This document shows, in pieces, positions 23,341 to 32,826 of a stretch of DNA of 39,847 nucleotides (positions are counted from its first letter, which is position 1; every line of letters starts with the position of its first letter). Below the pieces are notes generated by a model. The model saw nothing but the letters and a program-made list of their open reading frames with translations, ran no database searches and was not told the origin of the DNA. The DNA lies in NCBI GenBank assembly GCA_024239055.1, contig JANBVJ010000001.1, positions 257,277 through 297,123 on the forward strand, read 5' to 3'. A program made the position numbers and the translations under genes. This DNA is from Patescibacteria group bacterium (GTDB taxonomy: Bacteria > Patescibacteriota > Minisyncoccia > Minisyncoccales > UBA10102).

Positions 23341-23417
23341 TGGTGGGCGTGGAAGGACTCGAACCTTCGACCTCATTCTTATCAGGAATGCGCTCTAACC
23401 AGCTGAGCTACACGCCC
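23341..23417 (-). tRNA. tRNA-Ile (anticodon GAT)
   Basis: Minus strand cloverleaf: acceptor GGGCGTG/CACGCCC, D-arm GCTC/GAGC, anticodon arm CATTC-CTGATAA-GAATG, T-arm GAAGG-TTCGAGT-CCTTC. The 3' end reads ACCA, so CCA is encoded, unlike the Ala gene next to it. Confidence 0.97.
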
Positions 23418-23509
23418 CAAAAAAGAACTATAAGGGATTATACAAGAAAACAAACCCTTCGTAAAGGGTTGGTTTCCGTTGATTCCTAAAAGTTGTTTCA
23501 ATTCTAGCT

Positions 23510-23606
23510 CCATAAAATGGAGGGTCAAGACATTTAGGCACTTGACCATGCCATCTGAATCAGTTTAAGAATTCTCATAAACCGATTCGGGTCGACAATC
23601 CAAAAA

Positions 23607-23613
<7 letters not shown>
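23510..23613 (-). other. Segment between 16S GGATCA and the processing stalk
   Basis: About 100 nt that fold into a 12-bp hairpin (CCGAATCGGTTTA with TAAACTGATTCAG, one mismatch), a GTCAAG/CTTGAC hairpin and a CTCCAT/ATGGAG hairpin that contains the only nearby CCTCC. ACATTT near the start can pair with AAATGT near the end. It could be an insertion before the anti-Shine-Dalgarno or simply a long 3' spacer. Confidence 0.55.
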
Positions 23614-25096
<1,483 letters not shown>

Positions 25097-25185
25097 ATAG
25101 AATTGAAACAACTCTTAAAAATCAACACTAGTGTGTATATTAAGTTTTCAAATAACTATCTCATCTGATTCTATCTCTCAAAACA

Positions 25186-25219
25186 ACTCTCCAAGACATT
25201 CAAATAAACACCTTGGAGA
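25186..25219 (-). other. 16S leader hairpin
   Basis: CTCTCCAAG and CTTGGAGAG pair over 9 bp around a 16-nt loop in the 16S leader, between promoter and processing stalk. Function unknown; a processing or antitermination role is possible. Confidence 0.5.
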
Positions 25220-25297
25220 GTGGTCTTCTAAAGAAGATTGAATATCGTTTTTTTTACATAGGTTTGTTAAATAAGCTTAATTATCCATGTATTAATC

Positions 25298-25325
25298 ATT
25301 ATATACATCACAGCACCCTTGTCAA
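25298..25325 (-). promoter_or_regulatory. 16S rRNA promoter
   Basis: Minus strand TTGACA (25320-25325), a 16-nt spacer and TATAAT (25298-25303), both perfect. It lies between tRNA-Thr and the 16S gene and gives a leader of about 190 nt. Confidence 0.85.
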
Positions 25326-25333
25326 GAAATATA

Positions 25334-25408
25334 TGGAGCCAGCGGACGGATTTGAACCGACGACCTACTGTTTACAAAACAGTTGCTCTGCCACTGAGCT
25401 ACGCTGGC
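25334..25408 (-). tRNA. tRNA-Thr (anticodon TGT)
   Basis: Minus strand cloverleaf: acceptor GCCAGCG/CGCTGGC, D-arm GCTC/GAGC, anticodon arm ACTGT-TTTGTAA-ACAGT, T-arm GTCGG-TTCAAAT-CCGTC. CCA is encoded. It starts directly at the base after the stop codon of the preceding gene, so it must be cut out of the rpsB-tsf mRNA. Confidence 0.97.
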
Positions 25409-25768
25409 CTACTTTTCTTCCTTTTGAGACTTCTTTCCCTCACGAAGTTGACTCCAATAAGCATCTTTGAATCTACCTTCTTTCTCTTTTGAACGCTCAC
25501 GCAGATTCTCCAACCACGCTGATGTTTTGTTATCTGTCTTGAGAGCCAATACTCTGGTCTTGCTCAAGGCCTTCTGGAGCAACTTCTCTGGCTTTAATGG
25601 CTGCAGCTTCTCTGAATTTGCAAGAGTATCTGTTGCATCAGATATTACTTCTCTTAATCCCCAGTCATCTTTGGGAAGTTCGCGGAGCCGGGAAAGTTTT
25701 GGAAGAACAATACCAAGAATACCTATAAAGCTTACTGCAAGTATAAAAGATGAAACAGGAATAACCAT
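25409..25768 (-). CDS. Unknown membrane-anchored protein
   Basis: 119 residues, not recognised. There is one N-terminal membrane helix (about 4-24, VSSFILAVSFIGILGIVLP) followed by a charged, helical region (RLRELPKDDW, ENLRERSKEKEG, KKSQKEEK). Its start codon shares a base with the tsf stop codon region, so it is translated with tsf. The stop codon (25409-25411) abuts the tRNA-Thr gene. Confidence 0.7.
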   Translation of the reverse strand: MVIPVSSFILAVSFIGILGIVLPKLSRLRELPKDDWGLREVISDATDTLANSEKLQPLKPEKLLQKALSKTRVLALKTDNKTSAWLENLRERSKEKEGRFKDAYWSQLREGKKSQKEEK

Positions 25769-26217
25769 TAGATTTCAAAGCGTGTAAACTGCTGAACTAC
25801 AATGTTCTCACCTAACTTTGCCACCGCTTCATCAACCAAATCTTTCATCTTCTTTGAGGTGTCTTTAATGTAGTCTTGCGCCATTAACTCTTTTACATCC
25901 TCCGGATCCATAGAAGCTATCTGCATGGCAATCTCGTGAGCCAGATATTTAAAGTCTTTTGCGCGGGCCACAAAGTCGGTTTCTGACCTTAGTTCTAAAA
26001 GTACTCCGACCTTGCCAGTAGAATGAATGTATGCTTCCACAATCCCATCTCCTGCTACGCGAGAGCTTTTCTTTCTTGCAACTTTCTTTCCAAGCTTACG
26101 AAGAACCTCTTTTGCCTTCTCTATATCGCCTCCAGCCTCTTTTAAGGCTTTTGCGCATTCAGCATACGAGATACTCGTAGCTTCTCTTAACTCTTTTACT
26201 TTATCTAAATCTGCCAT
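25768..26217 (-). CDS. tsf: Elongation factor Ts (short form)
   Basis: 149 residues against about 280 in E. coli. The N-terminal UBA-like domain (VKELREATSISYAECAKALK, then GGDIEKAKEVLRKLG) and the core RSETDFVARAKDFKYLAHEI with the TDFVA motif that contacts EF-Tu are intact. The second core subdomain and coiled coil are missing, and the chain ends cleanly at FTRFEI. Nothing suggests a frameshift. It exchanges nucleotide on EF-Tu. It follows rpsB by one base, the usual pair. Confidence 0.95.
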   Translation of the reverse strand: MADLDKVKELREATSISYAECAKALKEAGGDIEKAKEVLRKLGKKVARKKSSRVAGDGIVEAYIHSTGKVGVLLELRSETDFVARAKDFKYLAHEIAMQIASMDPEDVKELMAQDYIKDTSKKMKDLVDEAVAKLGENIVVQQFTRFEI

Positions 26218-26218
26218 G

Positions 26219-26962
26219 CTATTCTTTTTCTTCTTTTTTTTCTTCTTTTGGTTTTATACTTCCCAACTTTTCTTTGATTTGGTCAGCAACATACTTAAGA
26301 GCCAAAATTGCGTCATCATTTGCAGGAATTGCCTCATCCACAATATTGGGATCTATGTTTGTATCAACCAAGCCAAAGGTAGGAATTCCTTTTCTCTTTG
26401 CCTCGCTGGCAGCTAACGCATTCCAATCTACGTCAAAGATGAATACAGCATCTGGAAGCTTTTCCAAACTCTTAATCCCACCAAACTTGGTATCTAATTT
26501 TGATAATTCCTTATCAAAACGGGCTCTGTCTTTCTTTGTAAGCTCCTTGTATTTTTCTCCCGTTTTTTTCTCTTCAAGTTCTTTCAATCTTTCTACGCGC
26601 TTTGTAATGATATCAAAATTCGTGAGCATTCCTCCAATCCATCTTTCTGAAACATAAGGAAAGTTTAACTCTTCAGCCAGTGCTTTTACAATATCCTTTA
26701 CCTGCACCTTTGTACCAACTAAAAGAATTACCTTCCCCTCTTCTCTCAATGTAACAAGTGCCTCTAAAACCTCATTAAGCCTTGCTTTACTTTTTTCCAG
26801 GTCAATAATGTGGATAGTGTTTCTAACTCCCTCAATAAACGGGAGCATATTTGGGTGTGTTTTTGAGGTCTTATGCCCAAAATGCAAACCCACCTCCATC
26901 ATCTCTTTAATCTGAGGGTCTAGGGAAAGTTCTGTAGTTTTTGGTTTAGTATCTACTGCCAT
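26219..26962 (-). CDS. rpsB: 30S ribosomal protein S2
   Basis: 247 residues from MAVDTKPKTTELSL. Six in-frame codons upstream are open, but a TAGAGT box with a TGG extension lies 8 nt before this ATG and would fall inside a longer gene. S2 landmarks: MMEVGLHFGHKTSKTHPNM, FIEGVRNTIHIIDL, VSERWIGGMLTNF and PDAVFIFDVDWNALAASEAK. The C-terminal tail is Lys/Glu-rich (KPKEEKKEEKE). It is first in the rpsB-tsf-unknown-tRNA-Thr unit. Confidence 0.96.
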   Translation of the reverse strand: MAVDTKPKTTELSLDPQIKEMMEVGLHFGHKTSKTHPNMLPFIEGVRNTIHIIDLEKSKARLNEVLEALVTLREEGKVILLVGTKVQVKDIVKALAEELNFPYVSERWIGGMLTNFDIITKRVERLKELEEKKTGEKYKELTKKDRARFDKELSKLDTKFGGIKSLEKLPDAVFIFDVDWNALAASEAKRKGIPTFGLVDTNIDPNIVDEAIPANDDAILALKYVADQIKEKLGSIKPKEEKKEEKE

Positions 26963-26970
26963 ACAAAAAT

Positions 26971-26999
26971 ACTCTACCACTAAATAGATGAGGAATCAA
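26971..26999 (-). promoter_or_regulatory. rpsB promoter (leaderless arrangement)
   Basis: Minus strand TTGATT (26994-26999), a 17-nt spacer, TGG and TAGAGT (26971-26976), then 8 nt to the ATG. Confidence 0.75.
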
Positions 27000-27028
27000 G
27001 AACTAAACAATTATTAGAAACAAATCTA

Positions 27029-27070
27029 TAAAAAATGCCCCCAGCTTGCAATTCTGCGAAGCCAGGGACA
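27029..27070 (-). terminator. Terminator after the unknown gene 27092-27736
   Basis: A long stem of about 13 bp including G-U pairs (GTCCCTGGCTT faces AAGCTGGGGGC) with a bulged C, followed by six T on the minus strand. It also separates this gene from the rpsB promoter. Confidence 0.8.
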
Positions 27071-27091
27071 AAGATTCCCAGAGACAAAGCT

Positions 27092-27736
27092 CTAGGAAAT
27101 AAGGGAGAACACACGGCAGCCTTTTTCATGCAAGGTTCGCTTTATGCTTAGTTGTGCATTCACGATCCAGCCGTCCCAATTCCAGTGGACAAGCACCTCA
27201 TAAAGCCTCCAATATTGATTCTGGATATAGAAGATATTACGCCGATTGTCGTCGTAAGTGAGGAGAATACCTTCTTCGCCATTCTTCTGGAGCTCCATGA
27301 GCGCGAATACCATGCCGAGTGTAGTCTCAGCATTTTTATCAAGCTTTTCCAAAATTGAATCGTTAGACCAAGCTGACTCCGTAAGTTCTGAGTAACGAAT
27401 CGTAGTCTCTGGCATTGGATCCTCAATCTTGTCAAGGAAGAATTCTGAGAAGTCGCTCATTATCCGAGGAATCATTACCGGGGTACTTCCTGGTACGAAT
27501 TTTTCTCGTACTATAAATGGCTCTATAGCCGCTGGGAGTGTGGCGATGCCGATGTGATCAAAAACCAGCGGGATGAGTCCAAGAAGCTTCCGGAAATCAT
27601 CTCGATTAACCACCTCAGTGTTTCCATCACGAAGATCGGCCAAGAGTCCAGATTTAACCAATGCCTGAATTTGCTCCCGAGGTGTATCTTTAAGTAACTC
27701 CAGAATCTTTCCTGCCTGCTTAAGGGTTGCATCCAT
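27092..27736 (-). CDS. Unknown conserved-looking protein, Shine-Dalgarno-led
   Basis: 214 residues, function not recognised. It starts MDATLKQAGKILELLKDTPR, a helical N-terminus, then has a mixed domain with FDHIGIATLPAAIEPF, YSELTESAWSND and the aromatic stretch QNQYWRLYEVLVHWNWDG. There is no signal peptide or membrane helix. A perfect GGAGG (27744-27748) lies 7 nt before the ATG, and the base and codon use is more GC-rich than the neighbours. It has its own terminator and a 5' leader of more than 100 nt. Independent transcription and composition suggest transfer. Confidence 0.8.
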   Translation of the reverse strand: MDATLKQAGKILELLKDTPREQIQALVKSGLLADLRDGNTEVVNRDDFRKLLGLIPLVFDHIGIATLPAAIEPFIVREKFVPGSTPVMIPRIMSDFSEFFLDKIEDPMPETTIRYSELTESAWSNDSILEKLDKNAETTLGMVFALMELQKNGEEGILLTYDDNRRNIFYIQNQYWRLYEVLVHWNWDGWIVNAQLSIKRTLHEKGCRVFSLIS

Positions 27737-27840
27737 TGCAAGTCCTCCTTTTTTTTGGGTGTCGCCTTTCAGCGGACCCTTATTAAGTGCTCACGCAGCC
27801 CAATTTAGACCTGCTGCGTTCATACTACCTTTATCAAAAT
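27737..27840 (-). promoter_or_regulatory. Leader of the unknown gene with GGAGG site
   Basis: The leader contains GCAGC/GCTGC complementary segments about 18 nt apart, a run of eight A, and GGAGG at 27744-27748. Promoter boxes are weak: TTGACG lies near 27850-27856 with only TAAAGG at the right distance. Because most genes here look leaderless, this long leader is notable. Confidence 0.4.
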
Positions 27841-27860
27841 TTCTTCATTCCGTCAAATAG

Positions 27861-27889
27861 TTGATTACCATTAAAGAACATGGTAAGGT
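27861..27889 (+). promoter_or_regulatory. rpmE promoter (leaderless arrangement)
   Basis: TTGATT (27861-27866), a 17-nt spacer ending in TGG, TAAGGT (27884-27889), then 7 nt to the ATG at 27897. Confidence 0.65.
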
Positions 27890-27896
27890 ATTTCAT

Positions 27897-28124
27897 ATGA
27901 AAAAGGATATTCATCCAACATATTTTCCCAAGGCAAAAGTGAAGTGTGCATGCGGAAACACTTTTGAGATGGGAGCTACAAAAGAACTTATTGAGATTGA
28001 GGTATGTTCCACATGCCATCCTTTCTATTCTGGAGGAGCAAGAAACTTAGATAAGGTAGGCCAGGTACAGAAGTTCCAAAAACGAATGGAGCAAGCGCAA
28101 AAATCAAAGAAAAAGAAGTCATAA
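27897..28124 (+). CDS. rpmE: 50S ribosomal protein L31
   Basis: 75 residues from [20 protein letters not shown]. An earlier in-frame ATG at 27861 would place the promoter inside the gene, and L31 proteins start with M-K-x-x-I-H-P. Four cysteines (17, 19, 37, 40) form the zinc-binding type of L31. The C-terminal tail is Lys-rich ([14 protein letters not shown]). The gene is one base from prfA, forming the common rpmE-prfA pair. Confidence 0.95.
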   Translation: MKKDIHPTYFPKAKVKCACGNTFEMGATKELIEIEVCSTCHPFYSGGARNLDKVGQVQKFQKRMEQAQKSKKKKS

Positions 28125-28125
28125 A

Positions 28126-29154
28126 ATGGAATTAAAAGAAGCCAGAAAAGAATTTAATACTCTCACAGAACAGCTCGGAGACCCCGAGCTGCTTTCAAAC
28201 TGGAAAAAGTTTCAAGATATATCAAAACGGCGTGGATATTTAGAAAAGATAGTAAAGAAAGCAGAAGAACTGGAAGAGTTGAACCAGAAACTTGAGGAAT
28301 CAAAGCAGATTATTTCGGCAAACGAAGACGCAGAACTACTTTCTATGGCAGAGCAAGAGTTAACCTCATTAACGGATAAACAAAAACAGGCAGAAAAAGA
28401 ATTAGAGATATTGCTAAAAGGAGAAAATGAATCCCCTTCTTCCTTAATTATGGAAATACGTCCTGGAACTGGAGGTGAAGAAGCAGCTCTCTTTGCCTCA
28501 AACCTCTATACTATGTATCTCAGATATTCGGAAAATCAGGGATGGAAGACAACCATATTAAACCTTTCCAACACCGAATTAGGAGGAATAAAAGAAGTTT
28601 CCTTTGAGATTAAGGGAAAAGAGGCTTTCGCAAAACTCCATAATGAAGCTGGAGTACACAGAGTACAAAGAATACCAGAAACAGAAAAACAGGGACGAAT
28701 TCATACGTCTACCGCTTCCGTAGCCGTGCTTCCTGTGGCTCAAAAAAAGCAGATAGAAATAAAGACAGACGATATTGAAATTGATACATACCGGGCTTCT
28801 GGAAAAGGAGGGCAGAACGTAAACAAAAGAGAGACTGCAATTAGAATAACCCACAAACCATCAGGCATTGTGGTGACCTGCCAAACAGAGAGAAATCAAC
28901 TAAAGAATAAGGAAAATGCTTTAAATATTCTATCTGCAAGACTTTTAGAACAACAGGAGTCAGATACATCTTCTCAAGTTGCATCACAAAGAAAATCCCA
29001 AATTGGAAGTGCTGAAAGATCTGAGAAAATAAGAACATATAATTACCCTCAAGATCGCATCACCGACCACAGAATAAAGAAATCATGGCACGGTATGGAA
29101 CAGATACTTGGAGGAGGCTTAGACGACATCGTAAAAGAACTTGCGAAAGTATAA
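28126..29154 (+). CDS. prfA: Peptide chain release factor 1
   Basis: 342 residues, a little short of the usual 355-360. Domain order is normal: the N-terminal coiled coil (1-100), the decoding domain with [20 protein letters not shown], where P-E-T (184-186) stands at the P-x-T codon-recognition site of RF1, and the catalytic domain with [20 protein letters not shown] (GGQ 228-230). It reads UAA and UAG. It lies one base after rpmE. Confidence 0.96.
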   Translation: MELKEARKEFNTLTEQLGDPELLSNWKKFQDISKRRGYLEKIVKKAEELEELNQKLEESKQIISANEDAELLSMAEQELTSLTDKQKQAEKELEILLKGENESPSSLIMEIRPGTGGEEAALFASNLYTMYLRYSENQGWKTTILNLSNTELGGIKEVSFEIKGKEAFAKLHNEAGVHRVQRIPETEKQGRIHTSTASVAVLPVAQKKQIEIKTDDIEIDTYRASGKGGQNVNKRETAIRITHKPSGIVVTCQTERNQLKNKENALNILSARLLEQQESDTSSQVASQRKSQIGSAERSEKIRTYNYPQDRITDHRIKKSWHGMEQILGGGLDDIVKELAKV

Positions 29155-29181
29155 AGAACCAGGTAAGTTAAACAAACTCAT

Positions 29182-29209
29182 TTGATTTTTTGAAAAACCT
29201 TGGTACAAT
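29182..29209 (+). promoter_or_regulatory. Promoter of the zinc-ribbon gene
   Basis: TTGATT (29182-29187), a 16-nt spacer ending in TTGG and TACAAT (29204-29209). Transcription would start near 29216 and leave a leader of about 32 nt with AAGGAAA before the ATG. Confidence 0.6.
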
Positions 29210-29247
29210 AATTTTGCTCTTTTCAAACTGAAGTTAAGGAAAGATAC

Positions 29248-29853
29248 ATGGAAGGTAAAATCCGCTGTATTGTGTGTAGTTCTCCTGAAATCAAATTCTA
29301 TACAAAAATAGAAGATGATGCGATAGAGGACATCATACTCTCCTGCAAAAATGAACATGAACGTAGTATTAAGGACTACATAGAAAAAGGTGCTATATCT
29401 AAAAAAGATGCAGGCATCTTAGCAGGGCAAGCTCAAGAAGGCATAGAACTGATTCGCGAGGCGCGCAATAGACCATTTCGCGCATCCGATTTAACAGCAA
29501 ACTCTGAAGTAATAGCGCAAGGATGGCCATGTGTTCGCTGTAACAATCTAGCTGAATGGGCACCACCAGGAAACACTAAAAAACAAAATAGGGCTTTGTG
29601 TCTTCCGTGTCGTGCTAATTGGATGTCATGGGGACGGAAGAAAGAAATCTCTGCCCCAGGTAGAACTCACGGTAGGCCAGCAGATTTATTCGGAGAAATA
29701 CAGTTCCAGCGCTTTCTAAACAACACAGACCCTATTGTGGACGAAGCTACAGAACTTCTCTTGGAAGACTGCCGGGATCAAGCCAAGCGTTCAAAAAACT
29801 CCGACGAGGAGTTTGTAAAGAAAGCCTCAAAAGACCCTAGATATACATCCTAA
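29248..29853 (+). CDS. Unknown protein with two Cys clusters (zinc ribbon-like)
   Basis: 201 residues, not recognised. Cysteine pairs occur near the start (CIVCSS and a later C in LSCKNEHER, about 7-43) and again in CVRCNNLAEWAPPGNTKKQN followed by CLPCRANW (about 95-125), each a likely zinc site. Both clusters are separated by a charged helical region. It begins after an AAGGAAA Shine-Dalgarno-like site, which is unusual here. The 3' end is part of its terminator. A nucleic acid or protein-binding role is possible but not shown. Confidence 0.78.
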   Translation: MEGKIRCIVCSSPEIKFYTKIEDDAIEDIILSCKNEHERSIKDYIEKGAISKKDAGILAGQAQEGIELIREARNRPFRASDLTANSEVIAQGWPCVRCNNLAEWAPPGNTKKQNRALCLPCRANWMSWGRKKEISAPGRTHGRPADLFGEIQFQRFLNNTDPIVDEATELLLEDCRDQAKRSKNSDEEFVKKASKDPRYTS

Positions 29854-29864
29854 GGTCTTTTTTT
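29829..29864 (+). terminator. Terminator of the zinc-ribbon gene
   Basis: AAGACC (29831-29836) pairs with GGTCTT (29854-29859), with a T-run to 29864. The stem's left arm is within the coding sequence and the loop includes the stop codon. Confidence 0.65.
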
Positions 29865-31212
29865 ATTCCTCAAGTGTCTTGATATCCTCCTCGTACCTAT
29901 TGGCAATTGCTCTCACGCTATCTCCGTAGAACTCATACGCTATCTGGTTCTTACGAGAACAGTTTCCAGAAAAGTAGGATACCGCAGCACACCATTCAGC
30001 TCCATATAAATCTCTGTTTGCACCCAAATCCACAAGGTATACAGCAGAAGCTAAAAATGAATCACTTACATTCCAAGGATCGGCTGGTTTACCTAAAATA
30101 TCCTTGAATTCATCTCTATAAGCCATCCATGTGGAAGGAATGAACTGTGCTGGACCCATAGCTCCGCCATATCCATAACTTAATGGACAGGAAACCGCAG
30201 TGTTTAATGGGTCGCGTCCCAGCTCTCCGGTAATCTCCAAAAATGGCTGAATATCACGGCTTGGTTTCATGACACGTGATCTGGCAATACCCGTTGCAAC
30301 AACTACACCGCTTCCGTTAGAGGTATTCTTTAAATAGCACCTCCCAACGTTTTTCCCTAGATTAGATTCCTGTGTTAAGACAGCCAAGAGAAAGGCAGGA
30401 CGAATACCTGTTTGAGATGAAACAACATTTGCTATATCTAAAGCTTCTCCAAAAGTAGGAGCTTCTGGAACTCCAATCAATTCAAAGATACGTGAGCGAA
30501 TCTCAGCTGCCTGCTTTTTTTTATCAAGCAATAGCTTTTGATATTCCGACTCCTGGCCTTTTGTAACCTCAAGAAGATTTTCTGACTGGCTCTGTGCTGA
30601 TTTGGATTCTTCTTTCTGCAATAGGCTAATCTTTACCAAATACTCCTCATCTACTTTTTCTGACTCTAAAGCCTGTTTCTGACCTCCCAAATACTCATAC
30701 AGGGCCTCAATATCAAAAAGAAGATCTTTATTCTTTTCATTGATGGCTTGCAAAGCCATTAAGTTATCAAAAAAGTCAGAAAGCTGATCCCCCACTAGTA
30801 GAACTTCCAGCTTTGTCTTTCTATCTTCCTCGTAAATACGCTGTAGAATCTTCCCCAACTGCAGACGTATATCCGCTATATCTTCTTGTGTCTTTATAAT
30901 AGATTCTGCGGTATCGTCAATCTGAACCCTGAGGTCATTAATTAACCTATTTGACCGATAAATCTGCAAGTCCAACTTTCTAATCTTATTTTGCAAGATA
31001 TAAATCTCATTCTGTAAGGACTTTTTTTGCTGTTTAGTAATTTCAATATTATCCTCATACTCCTGAATCTCTCTTTCCAAACGCTCTAGCTCCTCTTCTA
31101 AAGATTGGCGCTCTTGTTGTTGAGTTTGAGCTGAAACAAAAGCATCTGGAATAAAAAATCCAGATACAATCAAGAGTAGAATGATAATCTTGAATACGTT
31201 CCTCCGTACCAT
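29863..31212 (-). CDS. Secreted coiled-coil lytic transglycosylase (MltB-like)
   Basis: 449 residues. A signal peptide (about 1-28, IIILLLIVSGFFIPDAFVSA) is followed by a long coiled coil (about 30-240) like those of EnvC/CwlO-type regulators, and a C-terminal transglycosylase domain (about 250-430). Domain landmarks are LLAVLTQESNLGKNVG (catalytic Glu282) and GGAMGPAQFIPSTW, close to MltB-type GAMGLPQFMPSS. It would cleave the glycan strand with formation of 1,6-anhydroMurNAc, with the coiled coil likely controlling it. It starts 14 nt after rplY. Confidence 0.86.
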   Translation of the reverse strand: MVRRNVFKIIILLLIVSGFFIPDAFVSAQTQQQERQSLEEELERLEREIQEYEDNIEITKQQKKSLQNEIYILQNKIRKLDLQIYRSNRLINDLRVQIDDTAESIIKTQEDIADIRLQLGKILQRIYEEDRKTKLEVLLVGDQLSDFFDNLMALQAINEKNKDLLFDIEALYEYLGGQKQALESEKVDEEYLVKISLLQKEESKSAQSQSENLLEVTKGQESEYQKLLLDKKKQAAEIRSRIFELIGVPEAPTFGEALDIANVVSSQTGIRPAFLLAVLTQESNLGKNVGRCYLKNTSNGSGVVVATGIARSRVMKPSRDIQPFLEITGELGRDPLNTAVSCPLSYGYGGAMGPAQFIPSTWMAYRDEFKDILGKPADPWNVSDSFLASAVYLVDLGANRDLYGAEWCAAVSYFSGNCSRKNQIAYEFYGDSVRAIANRYEEDIKTLEE

Positions 31213-31226
31213 AAGAACTTAAAAAA

Positions 31227-31934
31227 TTACTTTTCTTTTTTCTCCTCTTTCTCGCTCTCCTCTTTCTCCCCAGAATCACCCTCTTCTTTTGCCTCCTCTT
31301 CGCTCTCAGTCTCCTCTTCCTTTTTCTCAGCTCCTTCAACTGAAGCTACATCTTCCTCAATTGGAACCTCAAGTTCTGCCTCTACATCTTCTGCGGGAAT
31401 AACCTGAGCTACTAGATCTTCAGGATCTCTTGAAATAGTAATATCATTTGAAACAACAATATCCTTAACCAGAATTCTATCCTCAAAGGTTTTCAATCCC
31501 TGCACAAGAACTACAATCTCATGGGGAAGATTCTGGGGGAGAGCAGTAACTGCAATCTCCTGAATATTTCTGAGTAGTGTTCCACCCAGTTCCTTAACTC
31601 CCGGGGCTTCACCCTCAAATACCAAGGGAACAGTAACCTCTATCTCCTTAGTAAGGTCTGGCTGATAAAAGTCAACATGCACAGGAATGCCTGACAAAGG
31701 ATCTTTCTGAACCTCATGAATCAGACTAGGAAACTCAGTTCCATCTAACTCAACACTTATCAAAGAGGACGCTCCGGCTTGCGCATAAACTTTATCAAAC
31801 TGCTTTTGCTCAACTGACAAAACCATAGGTTCAAGTTTTGGACCATATAATATGGCTGGTATAAAACCCTGCTTTCTTAAAACATTCAGCTTCTTTTTTA
31901 CTATATCCCGTTTTTGTACAGAAAGTGTTTCCAT
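31227..31934 (-). CDS. rplY: 50S ribosomal protein L25 (CTC family)
   Basis: 235 residues. The L25 domain (about 1-90) has LNVLRKQGFIPAILYGPKLE and LIHEVQKDPLSGIPVHVDFY, and the TL5/CTC beta-domain follows (about 90-185, including PLVFEGEAPGVKELGGTL). The last 50 residues are a very acidic Glu/Lys tail. It binds 5S rRNA. A TATTAT box 8 nt before the ATG, with TTGATT 16 nt upstream, predicts a leaderless mRNA. AAGGAG is also present but only 2 nt from the ATG. Confidence 0.94.
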   Translation of the reverse strand: METLSVQKRDIVKKKLNVLRKQGFIPAILYGPKLEPMVLSVEQKQFDKVYAQAGASSLISVELDGTEFPSLIHEVQKDPLSGIPVHVDFYQPDLTKEIEVTVPLVFEGEAPGVKELGGTLLRNIQEIAVTALPQNLPHEIVVLVQGLKTFEDRILVKDIVVSNDITISRDPEDLVAQVIPAEDVEAELEVPIEEDVASVEGAEKKEEETESEEEAKEEGDSGEKEESEKEEKKEK

Positions 31935-31942
31935 GACTCCTT

Positions 31943-31970
31943 ATAATACTCAAATAAAAGAGAAAATCAA
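31943..31970 (-). promoter_or_regulatory. rplY promoter (leaderless arrangement)
   Basis: Minus strand TTGATT (31965-31970), a 16-nt spacer and TATTAT (31943-31948), then 8 nt to the ATG. It is squeezed between the fba stop codon and rplY. Confidence 0.65.
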
Positions 31971-31971
31971 G

Positions 31972-32826
31972 TCAGAGAACGTTTGAGGCTGAAAATAGCT
32001 TCATTTTATCCCGCACTAAGTCTCCAACCGCTTCCCTTGGAGCTTTTAGATACTTATAAGGAGCTACTTCTTCTGGCATATTCTTGAGCGTACTTCGCAG
32101 TTTCTCGCCATAGGCTATTCTAAGTTCCGTAGAAATATGAATATTATTAAAACCAGATGCAATAACTCTTTTCATATCATCATCTGAAACTCCAGAACCT
32201 CCATGCAATACTAAAGAAACATTTAAAGCCTCAGCAAGTTGTTCTGCCAAATTAAGACGAAGGCGAGGAGTGTTTGCTGCAATTCCATGAATGGTCCCGA
32301 TTGCAGGAGAAAATCTATCAACTCCGGTCTCCTTCACAAATCGCACAGCTTCGGGTACTTTTGTATAACTCTCTTCTGGAATTGCGACCTCCTCACTGTA
32401 AATCTTAGATGAATCGGTAACAAGATACCCTAACTCGCCTTCCACCTGAACCTTTTTCTTTTTTGCATACTTTACTACCTCCTTTGTTCCAACAAGATTC
32501 TTTTCAAAAGACTCCTTGGAAAGATCAATATTTACAGAATCGTATCCAGCATCAATAGCTTCTTTTGCTAACTCAACTGAACGAAAATGATCTGCATTTA
32601 AGAATACCGCAATCCCCTGCTCTCTGTAGCTTTTTACTAAGGCTACAGCTTGCTGCATTCCCACAAATTTACTTTCGTTTTCAGAGGTCCCAACCAAAAC
32701 AGGACCCTTTACACTGTGAGCTGCCTCAACAATAGCGTTCAACTGCTCAAGAGTAGAAAAGTTAAAATGAGGAACCGCCCACTTTTCCTTTTGCGCCTTT
32801 GTAAAATAATCTTTTAGTGTTTCCAT
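31972..32826 (-). CDS. fba: Class II fructose-bisphosphate aldolase-like protein
   Basis: 284 residues. AVPHFNFSTLEQLNAIVEAA at the start, FLNADHFRSVELAKEAID (zinc His and neighbours), YDSVNIDLSKES and LVLHGGSGVSDDDMKRV fit the class II, zinc-dependent FBA/KbaY/GatY family. FNNIHISTELRIAY near the C-terminus is also typical. It splits fructose-1,6-bisphosphate in glycolysis; a tagatose-bisphosphate role is possible by sequence. It overlaps the hppA start by one base and follows gapA and hppA in one operon. Confidence 0.9.
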   Translation of the reverse strand: METLKDYFTKAQKEKWAVPHFNFSTLEQLNAIVEAAHSVKGPVLVGTSENESKFVGMQQAVALVKSYREQGIAVFLNADHFRSVELAKEAIDAGYDSVNIDLSKESFEKNLVGTKEVVKYAKKKKVQVEGELGYLVTDSSKIYSEEVAIPEESYTKVPEAVRFVKETGVDRFSPAIGTIHGIAANTPRLRLNLAEQLAEALNVSLVLHGGSGVSDDDMKRVIASGFNNIHISTELRIAYGEKLRSTLKNMPEEVAPYKYLKAPREAVGDLVRDKMKLFSASNVL

